Assembly: GCA_021323945.1 (NCBI GenBank)
Contig: JAJPKA010000014.1
Coordinates: 186,001 to 250,000, forward strand
DNA from: Pseudomonadota bacterium
Lineage (GTDB): Bacteria; Desulfobacterota; Binatia; Binatales; Binataceae
DNA: 64,000 bases
Direction of reading: 5' to 3'
A model generated the notes under the pieces. The model searched no databases, was not told the DNA's origin, and was given only the letters and a program-made list of their open reading frames with translations. Position numbers and translations under genes: made by a program. Below, in pieces: positions 15,781 to 23,392 of the stretch. The stretch's first letter is position 1. Each line of letters begins with the position of its first letter.

Positions 15781-15913
15781 CCGCTGTGATTCCCTCACCA
15801 AACGCCAGAGGCTGAATAGCAGCCTCTTGTAGCAGGGCAGACCGCCAGGCAAGCCTGAGCGCTGCGCTGCCCAGGCTCGCTACCGTTCCCGTACCCCCAA
15901 CCTGTGCTCAAAG

Positions 15914-15932
15914 TTGGCACCTATTTGGCACC
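15914..15932 (+). repeat. Two TTGGCACC repeats at 11-bp spacing
   Basis: TTGGCACC at 15914-15921 and 15925-15932, about 30 bp from the att repeat. Same motif, orientation and period as the three units at 8788-8820, so both arms of the element carry the same binding site array. Confidence 0.8.
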
Positions 15933-15960
15933 AGCACCGGAAACACCGTTATCACCAGCC

Positions 15961-16024
15961 CGCTAAACCCTTGATTTTATTGGCGTCCCCGACGGGATTT
16001 GAACCCGTGTTACCGACGTGAAAG
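15961..16024. repeat. att site (64-bp direct repeat, right end of right element)
   Basis: Identical to 8590-8653. Here the tRNA part of the repeat (15981-16024) is continuous with the intact tRNA-Glu gene, so the element has rebuilt the tRNA on integration. The 20 bp beyond the tRNA end (15961-15980) belong to the element's own right end, since they recur at the right end of the left remnant but not beside the outermost fragment at 6430. Confidence 0.93.
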
Positions 16025-16058
16025 GCCGGTGTCCTAGGCCGAGCTAGACGACGGGGAC
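15981..16058 (-). tRNA. tRNA-Glu (anticodon TTC)
   Basis: On the minus strand the gene starts at 16058 and folds into a full cloverleaf: acceptor GTCCCCG pairing with CGGGGAC, an anticodon arm with loop CTTTCAC (anticodon TTC) and a T-arm with GGTTCAAATCC. CCA is encoded (15981-15983). Its 3' half is the attachment target of the integrative elements to its left. Confidence 0.97.
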
Positions 16059-16160
16059 GATTGGGTGGGCATGCTTGCCGTAGCAGCGCGGACTGATTGA
16101 TTTGTCGAGGCTACCAGAGGCGCGACAAGTGGAGCAAGTCGGCTCGTGGCACGTGCCGAA

Positions 16161-17384
16161 TCAGGCGCTTTTTTTGGTCGCTACCCAGGCGTCACGCATT
16201 GTACCAATCGCAAAATCTATTTCATCTTCGGAGATCGTCAACGGTGGCGCCAGGCGAACGACCCGGTCGGCGTTGAGCGTCCAGTTCACCACCACGCCTC
16301 GAGACAGGGTCTGGGCGACGAACTGCCGTACGATTCTCACCTCGGGGAATTCGATTCCGATTAAAAGGCCGGCTCCGCGAATATGAATACCCTCGTGCGC
16401 GAAGAGTCTGTTCAGCTGCTGCTGCATGAAGTTGCCGGCCCTCCGCGCTCGCTCCCACAGCCGCTGCTCCATAATGGTCTCGAGCGTGGCGCGCCCGGCG
16501 GCGCATGAGAGTGGGTGTCCGCCAAACGTTGTGATGTGGCCGAGTGGGGGATCTCGCGATAATACGCTCATAACTGCGTCGGACGCGCAAAAGGCTCCCA
16601 AGGGAAGGCCGCCACCAAGTGCTTTGGCCAAAACCAGTATGTCGGGAGTGACGTTGAAATGCTCGAGCGCAAAGAGTTGTCCTGTGCGGCCGAGACCGGT
16701 TAAAACCTCATCGAAAATCAGCAAGGTTCCGAGCTCGGTGCAGCGCCGGCGCAGCGCCTGAATAAACGCCGCGTGAGGTATCCTGACTCCGCCCTCGGCC
16801 TGGATTGGCTCAATTACGACCGCAGCCACTCGCTCGTCGAGCGCAGCGAGCGCGGTCTCGTCATCGTAAACAAGATGAAAGACGGGCCCAGGCAAGTTGC
16901 CAAAGGGCGCGCGGAATGTGACGTTGCCGGCCAGGGCCAAAGCTCCCATCGTATCTCCGTGATAGGCTCCATCAAATGCGACGAGAGCATTGCGCCCGGT
17001 ATATTTGCGTGCCGCCTTGAGTGCACCTTCTATCGCTTCGGCGCCGCTGTTGGTGAAGTAGATTCGCTCCAGTCCGCGAGGCAATACCCGCGCCAGCTCG
17101 GCTGCCAGGGCGGCCTGACTTTCCAACACATATTCGCCGTACACCATCACATGCAAATGGCGTTCAAGTTGACGCTTTATCGCGGCGACAACGGCAGGAT
17201 GGCGATGACCGAGGGCGGTCACGCCGATCCCGGCGATGAGATCGAGATAGGGGCGGTTATCGCAGGTGTACAGCCACGAGCCCTCCGCATGGTGAATTTC
17301 CAGACCAATAGGTGAGTCAGAGGTCTGGGCGAGGTGAGCGTGGAAGGCCTGGCGGGCCTGGCTCAGATTCTCCGTTGGTGTCAC
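16161..17384 (-). CDS. Class III PLP-dependent aminotransferase
   Basis: A 407-residue fold-type I aminotransferase of the acetylornithine/ornithine/4-aminobutyrate group. Seen: the PLP phosphate/ring-binding region (NSGAEAIEGALKAAR, residues 112-126), FDGAYHG (138-143), the PLP N1-binding Asp in IFDEV (Asp225) and the Schiff-base Lys254 in LAKALGGGLPLG. It moves an amino group between an omega-amine or alpha-amino acid and 2-oxoglutarate or pyruvate. The N-terminus (HHAEGSWLYTCD) fits the general aspartate-aminotransferase-family subgroup more than ArgD, so the substrate is open. GTG start at 17384 overlaps the stop of the crotonase gene (GTGA). No arginine pathway genes nearby. Confidence 0.9.
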   Translation of the reverse strand: MTPTENLSQARQAFHAHLAQTSDSPIGLEIHHAEGSWLYTCDNRPYLDLIAGIGVTALGHRHPAVVAAIKRQLERHLHVMVYGEYVLESQAALAAELARVLPRGLERIYFTNSGAEAIEGALKAARKYTGRNALVAFDGAYHGDTMGALALAGNVTFRAPFGNLPGPVFHLVYDDETALAALDERVAAVVIEPIQAEGGVRIPHAAFIQALRRRCTELGTLLIFDEVLTGLGRTGQLFALEHFNVTPDILVLAKALGGGLPLGAFCASDAVMSVLSRDPPLGHITTFGGHPLSCAAGRATLETIMEQRLWERARRAGNFMQQQLNRLFAHEGIHIRGAGLLIGIEFPEVRIVRQFVAQTLSRGVVVNWTLNADRVVRLAPPLTISEDEIDFAIGTMRDAWVATKKSA

Positions 17385-18067
17385 TCGAGGAAAAAGCCGT
17401 TGATATTGGCCTTGGCTTGTGCGATCGCTTTGGGATTTTTTGCCGCCAGAGATTGAGCTAGTTCCATCGCGACCGGCATTAGCTCCTCTTTTTTCACGAC
17501 GCGGTTCAGGAGACCCCAGTTGTACAATTCATCGGCCTTGAAATGCCGGCAGGTGAAGATGATCTCTTTGGCCCGCGCGGCTCCGACATGGGCAGCCAAC
17601 CATTGCTCGGGGCCACGAGGCCCCGGCGAGCCGAGATCAACCTCCGGCATCCAGAATTCGGCAGTGTCAGCGGCAATGCGGAGGTCGCAGGCCAGCGCGA
17701 TAAACCACCCACCGCCGACCGCGTATCCATTGACCGCGGCCACGGTCGGAATCTCCAAGTCGGTGAGCAAGGCCAGGGTGCGCCGCAAAGCGCGCCGACG
17801 ACCTGAGGCGCCTGACGTGAAAATACGCTGGCGTTCGGCCTGATCAGTGATTCCCTTGAGCCGCGACAGGTCGGCCCCGGCGGAAAACGTGTTGCCGGAG
17901 CCAGTCAGCAGTAGAGCCCGCACCTCCTCGTCATCGCGGATGCGAATCAGGTTGGCCTCAAGCTCGGACACACTGTCTTCGTTTAGGGGGTTGCGTTTTT
18001 CATAGCGGTCGAAGGTTAGGAGAGCCACACCACCTTCTTTCTTGAGATTGAAATAATTGGACATCAT
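17381..18067 (-). CDS. Crotonase-fold protein (enoyl-CoA hydratase-like)
   Basis: A 228-residue crotonase-superfamily protein. The oxyanion-hole segments are present (FSAGADLS, residues 62-69, and NGYAVGGGW, about 114-122). The usual GGGxEL motif is GGGWFI, so the first catalytic Glu of enoyl-CoA hydratase is replaced by Phe; a Glu remains in MPEVDLG. Hydration is therefore uncertain; isomerase, hydrolase or decarboxylase chemistry on a CoA thioester is possible. It shares the GGGW and CRHF/Y signatures with the protein at 34069-34764, a clear paralogue. It is the first gene of a two-gene unit with the aminotransferase. Confidence 0.88.
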   Translation of the reverse strand: MMSNYFNLKKEGGVALLTFDRYEKRNPLNEDSVSELEANLIRIRDDEEVRALLLTGSGNTFSAGADLSRLKGITDQAERQRIFTSGASGRRRALRRTLALLTDLEIPTVAAVNGYAVGGGWFIALACDLRIAADTAEFWMPEVDLGSPGPRGPEQWLAAHVGAARAKEIIFTCRHFKADELYNWGLLNRVVKKEELMPVAMELAQSLAAKNPKAIAQAKANINGFFLE

Positions 18068-18247
18068 GATTCCTCGTCGACAATAAATCGCCTTTACACC
18101 GTGTGCGAAAGAGCAATGAATTGTTCGGTGGTCTCGTTATTACTCGATTGCATATTTTTCAGCCTCAATTTCGCATCGAGAGCAACCGGGCCGCCAGGTG
18201 TTGCGCTGCGATGGCCGTCAACGGCAGCAGTTGGGGGTGCGATTGAG

Positions 18248-19432
18248 CTATTGGATTACGCCTTCGCGACGCAGCGTTTCAAGTTCGTCTTGACCGACTC
18301 CTATCCGGCCCAACACGTCCACCGTATCCTGACCCAATTGTGGCACCCTGGTTGGAGCACGATCAGGGTCGGCGCCCGATAGCCTAATCGCCGAGCCGAG
18401 AACCTTTACAGTTTGACTGTTGAATTCGGCGTCCCGAATAAGGCCGCGCTGCGCAAGTTCCGGATCGGCGGCAACCTCAGCAATGGTGCGCACAGGCGCA
18501 CACGGAACGCCGTTTGCCAGTAGAATTTCGACCAATTCGTCGCGCGTGCGATGCGCTGTCCAATCGCCCACGAGGGCATCTACCTCATCGATAATCGCAT
18601 ACCGACTCAAGTGATCGCGATAACGCGGGTCGCTCAGCAAGTCGACACGACCCATCAATTGTGCCAGGCAGCGCCAATGCTCCTCGGTGAGACAATAGAT
18701 CAGAATTTCCCCATCGCTAGTCTTGTAAGTGTTGCTCGGGCATGCTGACGGATGGCGATTGCCGAGGCGCGGCAGGCTGCGTCCTTCCATCGCCGCGGCG
18801 ATCATGCCGTTGACGGCTGGGATGCAGACGTCGAGCATCGCCACTTCAACTTTACCGCCCCGCCCCGTGCGAGCACGCTCGATCAGTTTGGCCATAATCC
18901 CGGCGACCAGATGCATTCCCGCGCTGGTATCGACGAGCGCAGCAGTTGCACGGACGCCGGGGCGATCGCTATAGCCGGTCATGTCGATGATTCCAGCGGC
19001 CGCCTGTACCGTGAAATCCATTGCCCCGAGCCGAGCCCAGCGGCTATCGGTGCCGTAGCCTTTACATGAAGCATAGATCAAACGCGGCAAGCGACTGGCG
19101 AGTTCGTCGTAGCCGAGCCCGAGTCGTTCAAGCGCGCCGGCCGCGTAGTTTTCCACGAGTACATCGGAGTCTTCCAACAGGCGCATCAAGAGCTGGCGGC
19201 CCCGTGGGTCTTTCAGATTGAGAGCCAGTGACTTTTTACCAGGATTGAGCATCAGGAAATTACTGTTAGCGCCACGCGAGATGGGTGGGCGCATTCTTAG
19301 AAACTCGCCCTCTCGCGGTGGTTCCACTTTGATAACCTCCGCCCCGAAATGAGCGAGCTGAAGGCCGCAATAAGGCCCGGCGTAAATCTGGGCGAGTTCG
19401 ATCACCCGAATACCTTCGAGCGGTAATCCCAT
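18248..19432 (-). CDS. Class III (CaiB/BaiF) CoA-transferase
   Basis: A 394-residue family III CoA-transferase. Seen: the family opening GIRVIELAQIYAGPYCG with AEVIKVEPP soon after, a SLALNLKDPRG segment, and the catalytic-Asp region (ARLGAMDFTVQAAAG, where the family has an Asp that forms the acyl anhydride). Such enzymes move CoA from an acyl-CoA donor to a carboxylate, as in carnitine, oxalate or bile acid metabolism. The start at 19432 matches the usual family start; an open frame to 19543 would add 37 residues of doubtful sequence. It is near a flavin oxidoreductase and an amidohydrolase on the same strand. Substrate unknown. Confidence 0.9.
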   Translation of the reverse strand: MGLPLEGIRVIELAQIYAGPYCGLQLAHFGAEVIKVEPPREGEFLRMRPPISRGANSNFLMLNPGKKSLALNLKDPRGRQLLMRLLEDSDVLVENYAAGALERLGLGYDELASRLPRLIYASCKGYGTDSRWARLGAMDFTVQAAAGIIDMTGYSDRPGVRATAALVDTSAGMHLVAGIMAKLIERARTGRGGKVEVAMLDVCIPAVNGMIAAAMEGRSLPRLGNRHPSACPSNTYKTSDGEILIYCLTEEHWRCLAQLMGRVDLLSDPRYRDHLSRYAIIDEVDALVGDWTAHRTRDELVEILLANGVPCAPVRTIAEVAADPELAQRGLIRDAEFNSQTVKVLGSAIRLSGADPDRAPTRVPQLGQDTVDVLGRIGVGQDELETLRREGVIQ

Positions 19433-19571
19433 CTTTCCACGACCTGTTTTGATCTCGTCGACAATGGTCTTCAGTTCAGCAAAGGTTTTACTTGATACGC
19501 CGACATAGATTGCATGTTTTGACTCTCGCAGCCGGACGGCCAAGCGTGCTGCGCGTTTTCCGAACGGGACA

Positions 19572-20639
19572 CTAGTACTTGGCGATCACTTCACGGCTGA
19601 ACTCCTCGATCATCTCCCGCCCGTGGGGCCAGACCACCTGAATCGCGACCTGTCTGAGACCCGCTGCCTCGAGGGCCTTCAAGCGGGCGATCACCTCCTC
19701 GCCGCGACCTGTAAGCGTCATGGTGCGGACGAGTGTCTCATCCACATATTTCTCCTCGCCTGGTTTCATGTAGATCAGGTGACCTTCATGAACTTCGAGG
19801 TAACGCTTGTTGGTCGGCGTCTTCATATGGGCGACGTAATCGTCGCGGTAGCGTTCCCAAAGCTTCAGGAGCGGGGTCGGCAAACCGGCGGCAACGGTTG
19901 ATTGTTCCCACAGCGCATGCAGGAAGACGATCGCAAACGGTCCCATGCGTTCTATCACCCGAGGCGAAGTGGCCGACTCGCCGTCACGCAAGATGCATCC
20001 GGAGGTCAAGACCGTGTTGGGGAAATTTTCGAGTGACCGTCCAGCCCGCTGAGCACCACGTTTTACGGCCTCGAGCTTTTCACGAAACCTTTCGGGACCC
20101 GATAAAACCGTTAGCCAACCATCGCCGATTTCGCCAGCCAGCTCGAGCGCTTTAGGACCATCGGCCGCAATATGGATCGGGATCCGGTCCTGGAGATTGA
20201 TGTAGCCATGATGAGGGTGGAGAAAGCGTATCGCACGCTCGCGCTCACCTTCGCGGTAGATGACCTCTTCTCCATTTAACAGCGAGCGCACCATCTGGAC
20301 GTACGACCGGAGCCGCCCAAGGGGGATGGGTGGCAGCCCCATGGTATTGCGGCCGGTGAAACCGGTGCCGATGCCAAGAATGGTGCGACCTGGCGCGAGC
20401 AAATTTATCGTTGCGATCGAATGAGCGGTGACGGGCTCTATGCGATTGCTTGGAATTGCGACGCCGGTCCCGAGCTTAATCCGCCGCGTGTGCTCAGCCG
20501 CCAGTGCGAGGCAGACGTACACATCGCTGTAGATCATCTGTGAATCATAGAACCAGGCATGGGTGAAGCCGTGATCTTCGGCAATTACTACATCTTGCCA
20601 CGCGTCAGGACGTGCCGGATAAGCGATTGCAAATTCCAT
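19572..20639 (-). CDS. LLM-class flavin-dependent oxidoreductase
   Basis: A 355-residue luciferase-like monooxygenase-family protein (TIM barrel). Seen: EFAIAYPARPD at the start, the SRY-like cofactor region replaced by IKLGTGVAIPSNR, GRTILGIGTGF and the IHIAADGPKAL strand near residue 160. The family uses FMN or F420; the resemblance to methylenetetrahydromethanopterin reductase-like proteins makes F420 plausible, but F420 genes are not in the window. The start at 20639 has AGGAGA 7-12 bp upstream; the frame continues to 20753 through a terminator hairpin and is rejected there. Substrate unknown. Confidence 0.9.
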   Translation of the reverse strand: MEFAIAYPARPDAWQDVVIAEDHGFTHAWFYDSQMIYSDVYVCLALAAEHTRRIKLGTGVAIPSNRIEPVTAHSIATINLLAPGRTILGIGTGFTGRNTMGLPPIPLGRLRSYVQMVRSLLNGEEVIYREGERERAIRFLHPHHGYINLQDRIPIHIAADGPKALELAGEIGDGWLTVLSGPERFREKLEAVKRGAQRAGRSLENFPNTVLTSGCILRDGESATSPRVIERMGPFAIVFLHALWEQSTVAAGLPTPLLKLWERYRDDYVAHMKTPTNKRYLEVHEGHLIYMKPGEEKYVDETLVRTMTLTGRGEEVIARLKALEAAGLRQVAIQVVWPHGREMIEEFSREVIAKY

Positions 20640-20700
20640 TGAAGTCGTCTCCTGAGACACTGATTCGCGCCGGTCGCCGCCAATGTCAATCCTAAGACAG

Positions 20701-20744
20701 AAAAAAATTCGCCCGGAACGACGGGCTTTCGTTCCGGGCGAATT
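20701..20744 (-). terminator. Rho-independent terminator (minus strand)
   Basis: A perfect 16-bp inverted repeat: 20706-20721 pairs with 20729-20744 around a 7-nt loop, with a run of seven A at 20701-20707 (T-run on the minus strand). It ends transcription of the amidohydrolase gene upstream and separates it from the flavin oxidoreductase gene, which must have its own promoter in the remaining 60 bp. Confidence 0.9.
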
Positions 20745-20768
20745 GGCAATCACGGGATCAGCAGGCGC

Positions 20769-21893
20769 TCACTGCATGTTGTAGTATCGCATTGCACCGC
20801 CGGCCATCACATTCCACAAGGTTTTTTCAGGCATTCCCATTGCCTTGATCATTTGAGGGGCATTGGGAAAACCGTCCAGGTGTGGATAGTCTGTTGCCCA
20901 CAGGATATTCTCAGAACCGATATAGTCGGCCAGCAGCGGTAACGTACCTTCCACCGGCTCGAACGAAATAAAGCATTGCCGTCTGAAGATTTCGCTGGGG
21001 CGCGTCTTCAGTCCCGTATCGTTCATACCCACGTCGTCAAAATGGCGGTCCATGCGGTCGAGCCAACCGGCCATCCAGCCACCGCCTGCCTCGAGAAAGG
21101 CGATCTTGAGTCGCGGGAACCTGTCGCACACGCCGCACATGATGAGGCTCGTCGCCGCCGCCATCATCTCGAACGTATGTGCCACGACGTGACGTACCGC
21201 CCGCCCTCGGGTGAAACGATCCATGCCCAGGGTCGGCTGGCCGCTTTCGGAGCCTCCATGGATACCGATGGAAAAGTTGATTTCCTGCGCTTCACGCCAG
21301 AGCGGGTCAAACGCGGGATCGTGCAGGGCGCGGCCGTTATAGGGGTTCGGCCGGATAAAGCCGGCGCGGAAGCCCAGCTCTTTGGCGGCAAAACGCATTT
21401 CTTCGACAGCCAGTTCCACCGACTGCATCGGCAGCATTGCCGCCCCGAAGAGTCGTTGCGGGTACGGTTTGCAATAATCGGCGAGCCAGCGATTATAGGC
21501 CCGGGCCGCAGCGGCGGCGAATTCGGGATTCTTTATTGAGCCAAAGAACAGTCCCAGACTGGGATAGAGGAAGGCGGCGTCGATTCCTTCAGCATCCATG
21601 TCAGGAATCCGGGCATGCGGGTCGAATCCCCCTTTTCGCCCCTGCAGATAGGGTCCGTTAGGTTTTACCGAACCGTCACGTGCGCCGAACGCACCTACGG
21701 CGCCAAAGGTAATTCGCTGTTTTCCGCGGCTGAGGTCGATTGCATCGTCATACTCCACGCGGAGAATTTCGCTCCCGTTCTCGGTCGTAATCAGTTTCGG
21801 GCAGCCTTCCCGAAACTTCGGGTCCATATATTCTTCCCAGAGATTCGGCGGCTCAGTCACGTGGCCGTCGGCGTCGATGACGTTGTATTGCAT
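20769..21893 (-). CDS. Amidohydrolase-2 family metal-dependent hydrolase
   Basis: A 374-residue TIM-barrel hydrolase/decarboxylase of the amidohydrolase-2 type (ACMSD-like). Seen: DADGHVTEPPNLW at the start in place of the canonical DxHxH, HGGSESG near residue 215, an HVVAHTFEMM helix and ATDYPHLDG near 335, which carries the metal-binding Asp. Family members decarboxylate or hydrolyse aromatic acids and are common in catabolic clusters with LLM oxidoreductases. ATG at 21893 is chosen because GAGGTG lies 6 bp upstream; a GTG at 21902 would add three residues. It ends at a strong terminator. Confidence 0.88.
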   Translation of the reverse strand: MQYNVIDADGHVTEPPNLWEEYMDPKFREGCPKLITTENGSEILRVEYDDAIDLSRGKQRITFGAVGAFGARDGSVKPNGPYLQGRKGGFDPHARIPDMDAEGIDAAFLYPSLGLFFGSIKNPEFAAAAARAYNRWLADYCKPYPQRLFGAAMLPMQSVELAVEEMRFAAKELGFRAGFIRPNPYNGRALHDPAFDPLWREAQEINFSIGIHGGSESGQPTLGMDRFTRGRAVRHVVAHTFEMMAAATSLIMCGVCDRFPRLKIAFLEAGGGWMAGWLDRMDRHFDDVGMNDTGLKTRPSEIFRRQCFISFEPVEGTLPLLADYIGSENILWATDYPHLDGFPNAPQMIKAMGMPEKTLWNVMAGGAMRYYNMQ

Positions 21894-22019
21894 GCCGTTC
21901 ACCTCGCCCTTGAATTTTGTAGCGCCATCTAATCACGGGCGGTCTGGCTCGACAAGATAAAGAGAGGGAATAAAACAAGTCGGTTCCCCAGCCTACAGGC
22001 AGTAACCTGGCGACGCGGG

Positions 22020-23369
22020 CTACTCGCCTGCGATCATCATCTCGCTGATTTTAATCGTCGGCGCCACGATCGCCGAACGCCATCTCAAATCGTTGGCAAT
22101 CATTTCTATCGACATGAACATTTCCTTTAGATTGCCGGCGATAGTTATCTCCTGCACGGGGAAGACAAGTTGTCCATCTTCGATCCATAGTCCGCCAGCG
22201 CCGCGCGAGTAGTCGCCTGTGACGCTGTTGACGCCGAAGCCGATTAGTTCGGTGACGTACAATCCTCGTTTGACGGATCCGATTACCTGCTCCGGGGTGT
22301 AGGGGCCAGGTTCAAGGTAAAAGTTGGTTGGACTGACACCCGGCGCTTCACCAACTCCCCGCGACGCGTTACCGGTCGGCTCGAGCTTGAGTTTGCGCGC
22401 CGAATAGCAATCCAGCAGATAGGTCTTGAGCACCCCTTTTTCCACCACGATCTTTCGATTCGTCGGCAGGCCCTCGCCGTCAAATGGTCTGGAACCGAGT
22501 CCGCCGAGCATGCGGCCGTCGTCATGAATCGTTACGTTTGCTGACATAACCTGGTGACCGAGTTGGCCAATCAGGAAGGATGCGCCCTTGTAAACTGAGG
22601 GTCCTGATGCCGCGCCCGCGAATGCGCGCAGAAGGGACGCGGCCATATCAGGATCAAACACCACGGGAGCCCGGGTGGTCTTGATCTTGCGCGCTCCCAG
22701 GCGGCGTAACGCGCGGTGAGCGGCCGTCTTGCCGATGGATTCAGGGTCATCGAGCGTGTGAAAGTGACGTCCGGCGCTATACCAATAGCCCTGCTGCATT
22801 CGTCCATCGTCACTCTGAGCGATTGGCGCGACGGCGAGATTGTAGGAGCTGGCCGAATATTCGCCGACAAAACCGTTGCTGTTGGCGAACAGCACCGAAT
22901 AGAATCCAGAATGAAAATCGCCGCCCTCCGAATTGCGAATTCTAGGATCAGCTCCCAGTGCCGCTTTCTCCGCCGCTCGTGCAAGCTTGAGCGCTTCATC
23001 GGCTGCGATTATGCCGCGACTATCGGTCAGCTCCAGATCGCACAGATCGCGTGCCTGGCGGTCGGGCTCAGGCAAGCCGGAAAAAGGATCGGGAGCAGTC
23101 AGGCGAGCCATCGTGACGGTGTTTTGGATAAATTGATCGAGTGAAGCTCGCTCGAACTCTGCGGTCGAGGCGTTGGCCGAGGCGTGATCAACAAACACCC
23201 GCAAGCCCAGGCGCCGCTCACGGGAACTTTTGAGTTTTTCGACCTCGCCGAGCCGAACGCCGACGGTTATCGACTCGGCGCTGACCAGCATTACCTCCAC
23301 GGCGCTTGCGCCATGGCGTCGGGCCTGATCCACGACCCAGGGAGCGAGTGCCTGATCGAATTGATCCAT
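22020..23369 (-). CDS. pmbA: TldE/PmbA subunit of the TldD/E protease
   Basis: A 449-residue member of the TldE/PmbA family, the non-catalytic partner of TldD. Seen: the N-terminal VEVMLVSAESITVGVR region, GLRVFVDHASANAST, and a C-terminal barrel with SRGVGEAPGVSPTNFYLEPG and LWIEDGQLVFPVQEITIAG. It lacks the HExxxH motif, as expected. The complex degrades unfolded peptides and matures some microcins and PQQ-like peptides. A GAGGAGG site precedes the ATG, and it starts 23 bp after the stop of tldD in the same operon. Confidence 0.95.
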   Translation of the reverse strand: MDQFDQALAPWVVDQARRHGASAVEVMLVSAESITVGVRLGEVEKLKSSRERRLGLRVFVDHASANASTAEFERASLDQFIQNTVTMARLTAPDPFSGLPEPDRQARDLCDLELTDSRGIIAADEALKLARAAEKAALGADPRIRNSEGGDFHSGFYSVLFANSNGFVGEYSASSYNLAVAPIAQSDDGRMQQGYWYSAGRHFHTLDDPESIGKTAAHRALRRLGARKIKTTRAPVVFDPDMAASLLRAFAGAASGPSVYKGASFLIGQLGHQVMSANVTIHDDGRMLGGLGSRPFDGEGLPTNRKIVVEKGVLKTYLLDCYSARKLKLEPTGNASRGVGEAPGVSPTNFYLEPGPYTPEQVIGSVKRGLYVTELIGFGVNSVTGDYSRGAGGLWIEDGQLVFPVQEITIAGNLKEMFMSIEMIANDLRWRSAIVAPTIKISEMMIAGE

Positions 23370-23392
23370 CCCCCGTCCTCCTCAACGAATAG

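Larger units (their letters stand above)
15280..15960. other. Right control region of the right element
   Basis: About 680 bp with no convincing gene. In order: the shared end motif, an imperfect G/C-rich stretch with repeated GGGCGGGCCG words (about 15405-15492), three 10-bp repeats (15531-15560), two 70-bp modules with 9-bp iterons (15586-15653, 15710-15780), a single TTGGCACC (15674-15681), and two 11-bp-spaced TTGGCACC repeats (15914-15932). This looks like an origin and/or attachment control region. Confidence 0.7.
8590..16024. mobile_element. 7.4-kb integrative element in tRNA-Glu
   Basis: Bounded by 64-bp perfect direct repeats (8590-8653, 15961-16024), the right one being the 3' part of an intact tRNA-Glu gene. 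In order: left control region, tyrosine integrase and zinc-finger protein (minus strand), divergent regulatory region, AlpA-like protein, Toprim-SF3 primase-helicase, five or six small genes in ATGA-type overlap, and a right control region with tandem repeats. No capsid, terminase, relaxase or resistance gene is visible. Its genes are visibly richer in G+C than the host flanks. The organisation (integrase at one end, AlpA, primase-helicase, small accessory proteins) resembles phage satellites and integrative plasmid-like elements. The element looks intact. Confidence 0.9.

Noticed and set aside
15280-15960. CRISPR-like array from the repeats near the element end
   Set aside because: The repeats are 9, 10 and 11 bp in tandem or form two 70-bp modules; there are no regular spacers and no cas genes.
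16773-17315. Plus-strand frame opposite the aminotransferase
   Set aside because: Antisense to a well-supported gene and without any recognisable family feature.
19433-19543. Longer N-terminus of the CoA-transferase
   Set aside because: The extra 37 residues do not fit the family, whose usual start matches the ATG at 19432.
20640-20753. Longer N-terminus of the LLM oxidoreductase
   Set aside because: It would translate through a strong terminator hairpin; the ATG at 20639 has its own ribosome site.
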